A DNA stretch of 64,000 nucleotides from Bacteroidaceae bacterium HV4-6-C5C (GCA_007896885.1 VOIU01000008.1:119011-183010), one strand, 5' to 3'. Shown: positions 26,257 to 36,116, counted from the first letter of the stretch. The notes: generated from the sequence alone by a model not told the origin. A program made the numbers and translations.

Positions 26257-29200
26257 ATGGGTAAGAAGTTTGCTGAACATTCACAACTCAACCTTTCACA
26301 GGTAAATAAAGATGTGTTGAAAAAGTGGGACGAAAACGGTGTTTTCGCCAAGAGTATGACAGAACGTGAAGGCTGTCCTTCTTTCGTTTTTTATGAAGGA
26401 CCACCCTCGGCTAATGGTATGCCGGGTATTCATCATGTGATGGCTCGATCCATTAAGGACATCTTTTGCCGTTATAAAACAATGAAAGGATATCAGGTAA
26501 AGCGTAAGGCGGGATGGGACACACACGGACTGCCTGTGGAACTTGGCGTTGAAAAATCATTGGGCATCACCAAAGAGGATATCGGAAAAACAATCTCTGT
26601 AGCCGAATATAATGCTGCTTGCCGTAAAGATGTGATGAAGTTCACAAAGGAATGGGAAGATCTTACTCATAAGATGGGGTATTGGGTGGATATGAATAAC
26701 CCGTATATCACTTATGATAACCGCTATATTGAAACGTTATGGTGGTTGCTAAAACAGTTGTATAAGAAAGGACTTCTCTATAAAGGATATACTATTCAAC
26801 CGTATTCTCCGGCTGCGGGCACGGGTTTGAGCTCTCATGAACTGAACCAACCCGGTTGTTACCGTGACGTAAAGGATACTACGGTAGTAGCTCAATTTAA
26901 GATGAAAACTCCGAAGTCGGAAATGACCGAATGGGGAACGCCTTATTTTATTGCTTGGACTACCACGCCATGGACATTACCTTCTAATACTGCACTTTGT
27001 GTCGGTCCGAAGATTGATTACGTGGCTGTACAAAGTTATAATGGCTATACGGGTGAGAAAATAACGGTTGTGCTTGCCAAAGCTTTGTTGTACACCCACT
27101 TTAACCAGAAAGCTGAAGATATCGCACTGGAAGATTATAAGCCGGGGGATAAATTAATACCGTTCAAGGTTATTGCTGAATATAAAGGCGCTGATCTTGT
27201 CGGAATGGAATATGATCAATTAATGCCTTGGGTAAACCCGGGAGAGGGCGCATTCCGCGTAATACCGGGAGATTATGTTACAACTGAGGATGGTACAGGT
27301 ATCGTACATATTGCCCCCACGTTTGGTGCGGATGATGCCTTGGTTGCCAAAGCTGCAGGTGTACCTCCATTGCAATTGATAAATAAGAAAGGTGAATTAC
27401 GACCAATGGTTGATTTGACCGGTAAGTTTTACCTTTTAGAAGAATTGGATGAGAGCTTTATAAAGGAACGGGTTGATGTTGCCTTATATAAGGAATATGA
27501 GGGTCGTTTTGTAAAGAACGCCTATGACTCTAATCTTACTGATAAGGACGAAACTCTTGATGTAAGCATCTGCATGATGATGAAAGCGAATAATCAAGCT
27601 TTCAAAATAGAAAAGCATGTGCACAACTATCCACATTGCTGGCGTACAGATAAGCCTGTGCTTTATTATCCATTGGATAGCTGGTTTATTCGTTCTACCG
27701 CATGCAAGGAACGCATGATCGAATTAAATAAAACGATCAATTGGAAACCTGAAAGTACCGGTACCGGTCGTTTTGGTAAATGGCTTGAGAATTTGAACGA
27801 CTGGAACTTAAGCCGCTCTCGCTATTGGGGTACACCACTTCCTATCTGGCGCACGGAAGATAATAGTGACGAGATATGCATCGAATCGGTAGAAGAGCTT
27901 TATCATGAAATCGAGAAATCTGTGGCTGCCGGCTTCATGAAATCGAACCCATATAAAGATAATGGTTTTGTTCCGGCTGATTATGCTAAAGAAAATTATG
28001 AAAAGATAGATCTGCATCGTCCGTATGTAGATGATATTGTTTTGGTTTCTAAGGACGGCAAACCAATGAAACGTGAAACAGACCTTATTGACGTTTGGTT
28101 TGATTCCGGTTCCATGCCTTATGCTCAGATTCATTATCCGTTTGAAAACAAAGAGATGTTGGATAACCATGATGTTTATCCGGCTGACTTTATAGCTGAA
28201 GGTGTTGACCAGACACGTGGTTGGTTCTTCACATTGCATGCTATTGCATCTATGGTGTTTGATAGTGTTTCGTTTAAAGCTGTAGTGTCCAACGGATTGG
28301 TGCTGGATAAGAATGGAAATAAAATGTCAAAGCGTCTGGGTAATGCGGTGGATCCATTCTCGACTATAGAGAAATATGGATCGGATCCTTTACGCTGGTA
28401 TATGATTACTAATTCTTCTCCGTGGGATAATTTGAAATTTGATGTGGATGGTATTGAAGAAGTACGTCGAAAATTCTTTGGTACATTATATAATACATAT
28501 TCATTCTTTGCTCTTTATGCCAATGTAGATGATTTTGAGTATAAAGAAGCAGATATTGCATTATCTGAACGTCCTGAAATAGATCGTTGGATTTTGTCTT
28601 TACTAAATTCATTGATCAAAGATGTAGATACTTGCTATAACGATTATGAGCCAACTAAGGCCGGTCGTCTGATATCTGACTTTGTAAATGACAATTTGTC
28701 TAACTGGTATGTCCGTTTGAATCGTAAACGTTTCTGGGGTGGGGGGATGACTCAGGATAAGCTTTCTGCTTACCAAACATTATATACTTGTTTGGAGACG
28801 GTTGCTAAATTAATGGCTCCTATTTCTCCTTTTTACTCCGATCAACTTTACATGGATTTGATATCGGCTACGGGAAGGGACAATGTAGTATCTGTACACT
28901 TATCCAAATTCCCGGTCTGCAATGTTGAAATCATCGACAAGGAATTGGAAGCTCGGATGCAGATTGCCCAAGATGTTACATCAATGGTGTTGGCTTTACG
29001 TCGTAAAGTGAATATAAAAGTCCGTCAGCCGCTTCAGTGCATAATGATTCCGGTTGTTGATCAAGAACAACGCGCGCATATTGAGGCTGTAAAATCTCTC
29101 ATCATGAGCGAAGTCAATGTAAAAGAGGTCAATTTTGTGGAAGGTACCGCCGGCATATTGGTGAAGAAAGTAAAATGTGACTTCAAAAAGATGGGGCCTA

Positions 29201-29682
29201 AGTTTGGTAAACAAATGAAGGCTGTTGCTGCTGCTGTTACCGAATTATCCCAAGAATCAATTGCCGAGCTTGAAAAGACAGGCGTATACAAATTAAACAT
29301 TTCGGGTGAGGAAGTTGTAGTAGATGCTTCTGATGTGGAGATATTCAGTGAAGATATTCCAGGCTGGCTGGTTGGTAATGAAGGTAAACTGACTGTTGCT
29401 TTGGAAGTTACTGTAACAGAAGAACTTCGCCGCGAAGGAATAGCACGCGAGTTGGTCAATCGTATTCAAAATATTCGCAAATCGAGTGGTTTTGAAATAA
29501 CGGATAAGATAAAAATTTCTCTATCTAAAAATACCCAAACAGATGATGCAGTCAATGAATATAATGATTATATTCGCAATCAAGTTTTGGGTACTTCATT
29601 AACACTTGCGGATCATGTGGAAAATGGAACCGAACTTAACTTCGATGATTTTTCACTGTTCGTAACTGTTGAAAAAGAATAA
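26257..29682 (+). CDS. ileS: isoleucyl-tRNA synthetase, type 2-like, with GIHH signature
   Basis: 1141 residues. KMSKR occurs within GNKMSKRLGN, and the CP1 editing domain shows WTTTPWTLPSNTALCVG with the expected Thr-rich motif. The HIGH-equivalent reads GIHH (residues 57-60, in PGIHH), a GXHH variant of HXGH. The long C-terminus has no Cys-rich zinc finger. These traits fit the eukaryote-like IleRS2 group. It charges tRNA-Ile and edits Val-tRNA-Ile. It starts an apparent operon with the DksA-like gene, lspA and the DUF4296 gene. Confidence 0.95.
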   Translation: MGKKFAEHSQLNLSQVNKDVLKKWDENGVFAKSMTEREGCPSFVFYEGPPSANGMPGIHHVMARSIKDIFCRYKTMKGYQVKRKAGWDTHGLPVELGVEKSLGITKEDIGKTISVAEYNAACRKDVMKFTKEWEDLTHKMGYWVDMNNPYITYDNRYIETLWWLLKQLYKKGLLYKGYTIQPYSPAAGTGLSSHELNQPGCYRDVKDTTVVAQFKMKTPKSEMTEWGTPYFIAWTTTPWTLPSNTALCVGPKIDYVAVQSYNGYTGEKITVVLAKALLYTHFNQKAEDIALEDYKPGDKLIPFKVIAEYKGADLVGMEYDQLMPWVNPGEGAFRVIPGDYVTTEDGTGIVHIAPTFGADDALVAKAAGVPPLQLINKKGELRPMVDLTGKFYLLEELDESFIKERVDVALYKEYEGRFVKNAYDSNLTDKDETLDVSICMMMKANNQAFKIEKHVHNYPHCWRTDKPVLYYPLDSWFIRSTACKERMIELNKTINWKPESTGTGRFGKWLENLNDWNLSRSRYWGTPLPIWRTEDNSDEICIESVEELYHEIEKSVAAGFMKSNPYKDNGFVPADYAKENYEKIDLHRPYVDDIVLVSKDGKPMKRETDLIDVWFDSGSMPYAQIHYPFENKEMLDNHDVYPADFIAEGVDQTRGWFFTLHAIASMVFDSVSFKAVVSNGLVLDKNGNKMSKRLGNAVDPFSTIEKYGSDPLRWYMITNSSPWDNLKFDVDGIEEVRRKFFGTLYNTYSFFALYANVDDFEYKEADIALSERPEIDRWILSLLNSLIKDVDTCYNDYEPTKAGRLISDFVNDNLSNWYVRLNRKRFWGGGMTQDKLSAYQTLYTCLETVAKLMAPISPFYSDQLYMDLISATGRDNVVSVHLSKFPVCNVEIIDKELEARMQIAQDVTSMVLALRRKVNIKVRQPLQCIMIPVVDQEQRAHIEAVKSLIMSEVNVKEVNFVEGTAGILVKKVKCDFKKMGPKFGKQMKAVAAAVTELSQESIAELEKTGVYKLNISGEEVVVDASDVEIFSEDIPGWLVGNEGKLTVALEVTVTEELRREGIARELVNRIQNIRKSSGFEITDKIKISLSKNTQTDDAVNEYNDYIRNQVLGTSLTLADHVENGTELNFDDFSLFVTVEKE

Positions 29683-29712
29683 TATTACTAACCTATTTAA
29701 AATCGTGTAATT

Positions 29713-30093
29713 ATGGCAGAAAGAACAAGATATTCAGATGCTGAATTGGAAGAATTCCGCTCCATTATTTTGGAAAAATTGGAGTTGGCTCAAAGAGACT
29801 ATGAATTGTTGAAAGCTAGCCTTACTGGAGCTGATGGTAATGATACCGATGATACATCTCCTACGTATAAAGTCTTGGAAGAAGGTGCAAATACTTTGTC
29901 CAAAGAAGAAACCACTCGTTTGGCGCAACGCCAATTGAAGTTTATTCAAGGCTTGCAAGCTGCACTTGTCCGTATAGAGAACAAAACTTATGGTATTTGT
30001 AGGGAGACAGGAAAATTGATTCCTGCTGAAAGATTACGCGCCGTACCTCATGCTACATTAAGTATTGAAGCTAAAAATGGTGCAAAGAAATAA
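29713..30093 (+). CDS. TraR/DksA-family protein lacking the cysteine finger
   Basis: 126 residues. A coiled-coil N-terminal part (ELEEFRSIILEKLELAQRDY) leads to the DksA-like C-terminus YGICRETGKLIPAERLRAVP. Only one Cys is present where canonical DksA has a four-Cys zinc finger. The Asp-Asp-rich turn between the coils (NDTDDTSP) resembles the tip that enters the RNA polymerase secondary channel. A role as an RNA polymerase-binding stringent-response factor is inferred. It lies 30 bp after ileS and 3 bp before lspA. Confidence 0.82.
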   Translation: MAERTRYSDAELEEFRSIILEKLELAQRDYELLKASLTGADGNDTDDTSPTYKVLEEGANTLSKEETTRLAQRQLKFIQGLQAALVRIENKTYGICRETGKLIPAERLRAVPHATLSIEAKNGAKK

Positions 30094-30096
30094 AGG

Positions 30097-30726
30097 ATGA
30101 ATAGATTTTTTACAAAAGGCCGGATAGCCTTACTCGTTATATTTTCAGTACTGATTATAGATCAAGTGATCAAAGTCTTGATTAAGACTAATATGTACTG
30201 GCATGAGAGCATACATATTACCGATTGGTTTTATATCTATTTTACTGAAAACAACGGTATGGCTTTCGGTATGGAAATTTTTGGAAAACTGTTCTTAACC
30301 CTTTTCCGTATTGTTGCCGTGGCTATGATTGGATGGTATCTAGTCAAAATAGTCAAACAGCAACTTAAGACAGGCTATATAATATGTGTGTCTCTGATAC
30401 TTACCGGTGCGTTGGGTAATATAATTGATAGTGTATTCTATGGCATTTTTTTTAGCGAGAGTACGAACTATCAGATTGCATCTTTTCTTCCAGGAGGGGG
30501 AGGATATGCCCCCTTACTTTATGGTAAGGTCGTTGACATGTTCTATTTTCCAATCATTGACACAAATTGGCCGCAATGGATACCTGTTATTGGAGGTAAT
30601 CACTTTATTTTCTTCAGTCCGATATTTAACTTTGCCGATGCTTCAATTAGTTGTGGTATTATGGCTTTATTGTTGTTTTACAGTAAATATCTGAATGATT
30701 CCTATCATGCACTAAAGAAATCATGA
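30097..30726 (+). CDS. lspA: lipoprotein signal peptidase (signal peptidase II)
   Basis: 209 residues with four membrane segments. The family motifs are ENNGMAFGM (residues 51-59), GALGNIIDSVFYG with the first catalytic Asp near residue 111, and FNFADASIS with the second near 190. It is longer than proteobacterial LspA because of an insertion around YQIASFLPGGGGYAPLLYG, as usual in Bacteroidetes. It cleaves prolipoprotein signal peptides at the inner membrane. Its end overlaps the next start by 4 bp (ATGA), so translation is coupled with a lipoprotein gene. Confidence 0.95.
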   Translation: MNRFFTKGRIALLVIFSVLIIDQVIKVLIKTNMYWHESIHITDWFYIYFTENNGMAFGMEIFGKLFLTLFRIVAVAMIGWYLVKIVKQQLKTGYIICVSLILTGALGNIIDSVFYGIFFSESTNYQIASFLPGGGGYAPLLYGKVVDMFYFPIIDTNWPQWIPVIGGNHFIFFSPIFNFADASISCGIMALLLFYSKYLNDSYHALKKS

Positions 30727-31721
30727 AAAGGAGAGGCCGTTTTCAATATTACATATTATTCTTATTGATGCTTTCTTTTGTTTCTTGTGAAGTAAAGAGG
30801 CCTCGTGGGGTATTGTCTGATTCTGAAATGGAGAATGTGCTGTATGATTATCATATTGCAAAATCTATGGCAGACCAATTACCATACACCGAGAATTACA
30901 AGAGAACATTATATATTGATGCGGCTTTGAAGAAACATGGGTTGACTCAAGCGGATTTTAATACTTCTATGGAATGGTTTTCCGGCAATCCGGATGTCTT
31001 GTCGCAGATATATGAAAATCTTTGCACCAGGTTAAAAACTCAAAAGGGAAAATTGGACCACATGGTGGCTTTGCGTAATAACGCTCCTAAAGAAAGTCTA
31101 CCCGGTGATAGTGTGAATATATGGGCATGGCAAAAGATTTATCGTTTGACTGGGTTACCATTTAATAACAAAGTATCTTTTGTTTTTCCTGCTGATGCGA
31201 ATTTTCAGGTTCGAGATATCTTCCATTGGAATGTTCGTTTTCGCTTTCCTAAAGGTAGCCCGGATCCTGCGCATGCTCCTGTTATGGTGATGCAGATTGT
31301 GCTCCAAAATGATAGCTTAATCAATGACTCCCGAAGAATTTATAATGCAGGTGGGCAAAAGATTACTCTTCACTCTGATTCAATACATCCGATTAAAGAG
31401 GTTAAGGGTTTTATTTACTATCCTGCAGGCTTATTAGATAAAATAATATTGGTTGATCGCATATCATTAATGCGTCACCATTTCAGGGTAATACCTAAGC
31501 CTGTTGTCGTTTCGCATGTTGATACCGTTCGTAATGTAAAGAGGGATACAATGCCTACTCAGAAACCTATAAATCAATCGGTTCCAACAGGTGCCCCTAC
31601 TACAATTTCGGCACAGAAAATGACTCCTCAAGAACGTGAGCGAATACGTGCTGTACCCAAAAGGCAAATACAGAGAACTATGGCACCGGCACTACAGCCA
31701 GTACAACAACCCGCCAAGTAG
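30723..31721 (+). CDS. DUF4296 lipoprotein
   Basis: 332 residues. The N-terminus YYILFLLMLSFVSCEVKRP is a lipoprotein signal with Cys near residue 22. The first third matches DUF4296 (LSDSEMENVLYDYHIAKSMA, then YIDAALKKHGLTQADFN). The C-terminus is Pro/Gln/Arg-rich and looks disordered. The family is Bacteroidetes-specific and of unknown function. It is translationally coupled with lspA, the peptidase that would process it. Confidence 0.85.
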   Translation: MKRRGRFQYYILFLLMLSFVSCEVKRPRGVLSDSEMENVLYDYHIAKSMADQLPYTENYKRTLYIDAALKKHGLTQADFNTSMEWFSGNPDVLSQIYENLCTRLKTQKGKLDHMVALRNNAPKESLPGDSVNIWAWQKIYRLTGLPFNNKVSFVFPADANFQVRDIFHWNVRFRFPKGSPDPAHAPVMVMQIVLQNDSLINDSRRIYNAGGQKITLHSDSIHPIKEVKGFIYYPAGLLDKIILVDRISLMRHHFRVIPKPVVVSHVDTVRNVKRDTMPTQKPINQSVPTGAPTTISAQKMTPQERERIRAVPKRQIQRTMAPALQPVQQPAK

Positions 31722-31729
31722 GCTTTCTT

Positions 31730-32071
31730 ATGAAACGTTATGCTTCCCATTATGTCTTGTCTCCAGATATGGAATGGATTAGACTGCATGTCGTTGAAGT
31801 AGATGGAGGAGAAATAAAGCTATATCCTGTATCTGAAGAGTTATATTCTATTGAATGGCTACCGGGGGTTATTTTAGTACTCCCCAAGAATGGTAATGCT
31901 ATTAGACAAGAGTCGTACCTACAAGATATTTTTATCTTAGCAAAGCACTCTTCTCTGCAAGAAACGTTCTTGACTATCCGGTCCGAGGAATGGGAGATCT
32001 TTTATCTATCTCCCTTTGATTTCACCTTAATGCAGCCTGTCTCCGAAACTCGGCGCAGACAACTGCTGTAG
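31730..32071 (+). CDS. conserved hypothetical protein
   Basis: 113 residues (MKRYASHYVLSPDMEWIRLH at the start) with no signal peptide and no domain I recognise. The even beta-type pattern (VVEVDGGEIKLYPVSEELYS) looks like a real small protein. It follows the DUF4296 gene by 8 bp in the ileS transcript. Its last 50 bp overlap the 3' end of the convergent methyltransferase gene. Confidence 0.7.
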   Translation: MKRYASHYVLSPDMEWIRLHVVEVDGGEIKLYPVSEELYSIEWLPGVILVLPKNGNAIRQESYLQDIFILAKHSSLQETFLTIRSEEWEIFYLSPFDFTLMQPVSETRRRQLL

Positions 32072-32783
32072 CTATTGCTACATTGAGTGATTCGGATGTC
32101 TCTCTATTTGTCGGATAGTTGGGAATGTATAAACGTTGGTTTATTAATGTGGCAACCTCTTTTGATATGCCGTTGCCTTCGTTACCCATCACAATAAGTC
32201 CATTCTTCGATAATTTCTTTTCATAAAAGTTCTCACCATCAAGGAAAGTCCCATATACAGGAGTGTTTTTTTTCAATGAAGATATCAGTTCAGGTAGGTC
32301 ATGATAATGTATTTTTACCCGGGCAATGGCCCCCATTGTTGCCTGAACTGTTTTGGGACTATAGGCATCAACCGTGTTGGGCGAGCAGAAGATATTTTCA
32401 ATGCCAAACCAATCGGCCAAACGGATTATTGTACCGAAATTCCCAGGATCTTGAATATCATCCAAGGCCAATGAGAGGCTTTTATCGATTAAAGAATGAT
32501 CTATTTGATAATGCGGCTGTTCGAATACTCCCAATACTTCCTGTGGAGTTTTTAATAGACTGGCGCGAGTTAACTCTTCCTCGGAAACTTCGATAATATC
32601 TGTCGTCGGAATTGATGCTTGACGTGAAATCCATTCGGAAGTAGCTACTAAAAAACGGCATTGAAAACGTGGCAATAAGTCCGCTATGAGCTTGTGTCCT
32701 TCTGCCAGAAAAACATTTTCATTCTTTCTATTCTTCTTCAACTCCAGCGAATGGATGTATTTGATTCTATTCTTGCTAAGCAT
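32022..32783 (-). CDS. SpoU/TrmH-family RNA 2'-O-methyltransferase
   Basis: 253 residues. An N-terminal substrate-binding part (NRIKYIHSLELKKNRKNENV) is followed by the trefoil-knot SPOUT domain. Its three motifs are LALDDIQDPGNFGTIIRLAD, LIVMGNEGNGIS and IPNYP...SESLNVAIATAV. It uses S-adenosylmethionine to 2'-O-methylate rRNA or tRNA. Architecture resembles the RlmB/TrmH-like rRNA enzymes, but the target nucleotide cannot be stated. It is convergent with, and overlaps, the upstream operon. Confidence 0.9.
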   Translation of the reverse strand: MLSKNRIKYIHSLELKKNRKNENVFLAEGHKLIADLLPRFQCRFLVATSEWISRQASIPTTDIIEVSEEELTRASLLKTPQEVLGVFEQPHYQIDHSLIDKSLSLALDDIQDPGNFGTIIRLADWFGIENIFCSPNTVDAYSPKTVQATMGAIARVKIHYHDLPELISSLKKNTPVYGTFLDGENFYEKKLSKNGLIVMGNEGNGISKEVATLINQRLYIPNYPTNRETSESLNVAIATAVVCAEFRRQAALR

Positions 32784-32812
32784 TCTTGTTGTTTTAATTC
32801 TCTATCAATTCA

Positions 32813-32843
32813 CAAATTTACGCGAATATTTCTATTTAATCAA
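32813..32843 (-). promoter_or_regulatory. promoter of the SpoU-family methyltransferase
   Basis: On the minus strand TTG (32843-32841), 20-bp spacer, TAAATTTG (32820-32813), about 30 bp before the start codon. Confidence 0.7.
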
Positions 32844-32894
32844 TAAAGACTCTATGCTTCTGTATTTTTTGTTTTTCAAACGAAAAAATACATC

Positions 32895-32902
32895 TATATT
32901 TG
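32895..32902 (+). promoter_or_regulatory. -7 box of the TamA-like gene
   Basis: TATATTTG, 33 bp before the ATG. TTTG at 32868-32871 is 23 bp upstream, slightly longer than usual. Confidence 0.55.
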
Positions 32903-32934
32903 TAGTTTATAATGCATAAGTCAAAAGATTTGGA

Positions 32935-35244
32935 ATGAGGAAAACCTTTCATTTTTTTATTATAACTCTGTATTTAGTCTTACTTGCTTCCTGTTCTGCT
33001 ACTAAATATGTACCTAATGGATCATATCTGTTGGATGAAGTTCGAATATATAGTGACAATAAGGAGGTCAAAGCTTCAAATCTCTCTCCTTATGTCCGAC
33101 AAAATCCAAACTCAAAATGGTTTAGTCTAATAAAAACCCAGCTCTATGTATATAATTTATCCGGGAGGGATACGACAAGTTGGATCAATAAAACGTTGAG
33201 ACGGGTAGGGGATGCTCCGGTCATATATAGCCCTGAAGATACTAAACGTGCTTGCGAAGAACTGGCTAAAGCTGTTCAGAATATGGGATATATGGGGGCT
33301 AAGGTGACTCCCGAGTTGAAGGTAAAGAAGAAAAAAGCCAAAGTGTTTTATCGTATTACTACAGGAAATGCTTACCGAGTGCGATCATTGGCTTACAATA
33401 TTGAAGACAATACTATAAAGGAATATCTTAAAGCGGATTCTGCTTCATCTTACTTAAAAGTGGGTATGTTATTTGATGTCACTGCTTTGGATAATGAACG
33501 CCAGAGAATAACGACCAATTTACTAAACAATGGTTACTATAAATTTAATAAGGATTATATTTCATATACCGCCGATACAATAAATGGCTCTTATCAGATA
33601 GACTTGACTTTGCATCTGGAACAATATAGGCAGCATTCGGCGGATACTCCTCAAAATCACCATCAATATAAGGTCGGTAAAGTCAGCTTTATCACAGATT
33701 ATAATGTTATGCAAACTTCGGTATTGAGTGACATTAATATTAATGACTCCATACATTATAATGGTTTTCCCATTTATTATAAAGATAAACTCTATTTGAG
33801 GCCGAAAGTATTGACACAGAATTTGCAGATTACTCCCGGCGATTTTTATAGAGAGCAGGATGTGCAACGTACATATTCTAATTTTGGTCGGTTGTCGGCA
33901 TTAAAATATACCAATATTCGATTCTTTGAGGCTCAGCCTGCTGATAGTAACACAGTGAATGCCTATGTCATGCTTACAGGGAATAAACATCGGTCTGTTT
34001 CATATGAAATGGAAGGAACAAACTCTGCAGGAGATTTAGGCGCCGCAGCTTCCGTATCATTTCAGAACCGTAATATATTTAAAGGTTCCGAAACTTTTAT
34101 GATAAAATTGCGTGGTGCTTATGAGGCTATTTCGGGATTGCAGACTGAATACAATCATGAGAATTATAAAGAATTAGGCGCTGAAACAAGTATTAGTTTT
34201 CCTCGCTTTATGTTTCCGTTTTTATCGAGTGATTTTAAGCAGAAGATTCGTGCTACCACTGAGTTTGGCTTGCAATATAATTATCAAATGCGGCCTGAAT
34301 TCTCACGAATTGTTGCATCAGCCAATTGGAGCTATAAGTGGGGTATAAACCGCCGTTCACAACATCGCATTGATTTGTTGGATATTAATTACCTATACAT
34401 GCCTTCAATCTCCGATTCTTTTAAAATTCGCTACTTGGAAAATAAAGAAAATTATATCCTCAAATACAATTATGAAGATCGATTGATTGTACGTACCGGA
34501 TATAGTTTTACTTTTAATAGCTCAGGACGTGCTTTAGTGAATAATACCATAACAGGAAATGCTTACTTCATCCGTCTGAATTTGGAATCAGCCGGTAATC
34601 TGTTATATGTTTTGGCTAAGATGAATCACATGAAGAAGAATGATGAAGGAGAGTACACCTTACTCAATATACCGTTTGCACAATACGTGAAAGGTGATTT
34701 TGATTATGGGCGAAATATAATGATTGATAATCGTAATGCTGTTGCTTTCCATATTGCCGGAGGAATAGCAATACCTTATGGAAATGCAGATGTGGTCCCT
34801 TTTGAGAAACGATATTTTTCGGGAGGAGCTAACAGTGTGAGAGGGTGGTCGGTGCGTGGTTTAGGGCCTGGTTCTTTTGCCGGTGATGGAAACTTCTTGA
34901 ATCAATCTGGAGATATAAAATTGGATGCTAGCATTGAATATAGAACACGTCTGTTTTGGAAGTTTAGAGGCGCTGCTTTTGTTGATGCAGGTAATATCTG
35001 GACCTTAAGGGATTACCAAGATCAGCCTGGAGGTAAATTTGAATTTGATAAGTTTTACAAACAGATAGCTGTTGCTTATGGAGTGGGATTACGGCTTGAT
35101 CTTGATTTTTTTATTCTTCGTTTTGATGGAGGTATGAAAGCTCTAAATCCGGTATATGAGAGTGGGGCTAAACGTTATCCGGTCTTTCATCCTAATTTTA
35201 AGCGAGATTTTGCTTTTCACTTTGCTGTAGGATACCCTTTCTAA
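32935..35244 (+). CDS. BamA/TamA-family outer-membrane lipoprotein
   Basis: 769 residues. It begins with a lipoprotein signal (LVLLASCSATKYVPNG, Cys near 20), then POTRA-like beta-alpha repeats up to about residue 340 (ITTGNAYRVRSLAYNIED, PGDFYREQDVQRTYSNFG). A C-terminal 16-strand type barrel follows, with the surface-antigen signature RYFSGGANSVRGWSVRGLGPG. The terminal residues FHFAVGYPF give the aromatic beta signal. Lipoylated TamA-like proteins of this type are common in Bacteroidetes and act in outer-membrane protein or glycolipid assembly. It is monocistronic with its own -7 box. Confidence 0.9.
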   Translation: MRKTFHFFIITLYLVLLASCSATKYVPNGSYLLDEVRIYSDNKEVKASNLSPYVRQNPNSKWFSLIKTQLYVYNLSGRDTTSWINKTLRRVGDAPVIYSPEDTKRACEELAKAVQNMGYMGAKVTPELKVKKKKAKVFYRITTGNAYRVRSLAYNIEDNTIKEYLKADSASSYLKVGMLFDVTALDNERQRITTNLLNNGYYKFNKDYISYTADTINGSYQIDLTLHLEQYRQHSADTPQNHHQYKVGKVSFITDYNVMQTSVLSDININDSIHYNGFPIYYKDKLYLRPKVLTQNLQITPGDFYREQDVQRTYSNFGRLSALKYTNIRFFEAQPADSNTVNAYVMLTGNKHRSVSYEMEGTNSAGDLGAAASVSFQNRNIFKGSETFMIKLRGAYEAISGLQTEYNHENYKELGAETSISFPRFMFPFLSSDFKQKIRATTEFGLQYNYQMRPEFSRIVASANWSYKWGINRRSQHRIDLLDINYLYMPSISDSFKIRYLENKENYILKYNYEDRLIVRTGYSFTFNSSGRALVNNTITGNAYFIRLNLESAGNLLYVLAKMNHMKKNDEGEYTLLNIPFAQYVKGDFDYGRNIMIDNRNAVAFHIAGGIAIPYGNADVVPFEKRYFSGGANSVRGWSVRGLGPGSFAGDGNFLNQSGDIKLDASIEYRTRLFWKFRGAAFVDAGNIWTLRDYQDQPGGKFEFDKFYKQIAVAYGVGLRLDLDFFILRFDGGMKALNPVYESGAKRYPVFHPNFKRDFAFHFAVGYPF

Positions 35245-35397
35245 ACTAGATACTGTTTTGGTTAAACCAATTGCTAAAGAAAAATTGGCGAGATGAAGAA
35301 TATGCAGGTTGAGATGACATGTAGAATAAATTATATTCAATCATGCTTAAGCGGATCGCTAGGAGCTTTTAAAAGGTAGGTAGTATACGCAGATAGC

Positions 35398-35436
35398 AAA
35401 AAAAGATATTGTATCATATGTACAATATCTTTTTTA
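35398..35436. terminator. bidirectional terminator
   Basis: Perfect 15-bp palindrome with A-rich and T-rich ends (core GATATTGTA / TACAATATC, 7-nt loop) between two convergent genes. It can work in both directions. Confidence 0.88.
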
Positions 35437-35485
35437 TAGTGCCTTGAAATACTCCGGTGGGAGATTTCAATGAAGATAGCTTTGG

Positions 35486-36040
35486 TTAACGAGCAGCAAA
35501 ATATGAATTTATCATTGTAGCTTGGCGAGCTGCATTTACACCTTGCTGATCTAAAGTAACATTCATTGCTTGACCATTAGGTAGGCACATTGTGGCTGTC
35601 CCATTATTATTAATTTGCAGGAGCTCTGCACTAACCCCATTACTAACGACGTTCCAAGTATTTGCTTCTTTGTCATAGATAAGATCCATGGAAGCAGTCT
35701 CTCCTTCTTTAGTGATGGAATAGCCATTCTCCAATGTCTTTACTAAATAATTCCCATTTTCACCTTTTACTTTTTTCACATCCCCTACATTTGCCATGGG
35801 GTTGGAACCGGTCCAGAATTCAATAGAGTTAAGAACTAAGGCATCAGCCAAATAGCAAACCCCATATACGGGAACGATATTGCATGCGAGATATACTACT
35901 TCATTGACAAATTTTGTCCCAAGAGTTTGGTTCCATGCTGATAATCGGGAATGCAAAGAGAAAGAACCTACACACGAAGTGAAAAGAAAAGCTGCACAAA
36001 TAACAATTGTTGCAGATAGTTTTAATCTACTTTTGTTCAT
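35486..36040 (-). CDS. DUF3332-like lipoprotein
   Basis: 184 residues from the ATG at 36040, chosen because it gives a lipoprotein signal (ATIVICAAFLFTSCVGSF). A -7 box at 36087-36094 excludes the longer in-frame start at 36112. The segment SLHSRLSAWNQTLGTKFVNE followed by an apolar stretch and SIEFWTGSNP matches the DUF3332 family. The C-terminal half has no known domain. Function is unknown. It is probably anchored in the inner or outer membrane. Confidence 0.8.
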   Translation of the reverse strand: MNKSRLKLSATIVICAAFLFTSCVGSFSLHSRLSAWNQTLGTKFVNEVVYLACNIVPVYGVCYLADALVLNSIEFWTGSNPMANVGDVKKVKGENGNYLVKTLENGYSITKEGETASMDLIYDKEANTWNVVSNGVSAELLQINNNGTATMCLPNGQAMNVTLDQQGVNAARQATMINSYFAAR

Positions 36041-36086
36041 AATCATTTTTTTTGATAACATGTTTTTAAGCCGTTCTTGCGTTGCG

Positions 36087-36094
36087 CAAATATA
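36087..36094 (-). promoter_or_regulatory. -7 box of the DUF3332-like gene
   Basis: Minus-strand TATATTTG about 47 bp before the chosen start. No well-placed -33 box was found. Confidence 0.5.
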
Positions 36095-36116
36095 TGGATT
36101 AAAATGACTCAATATG

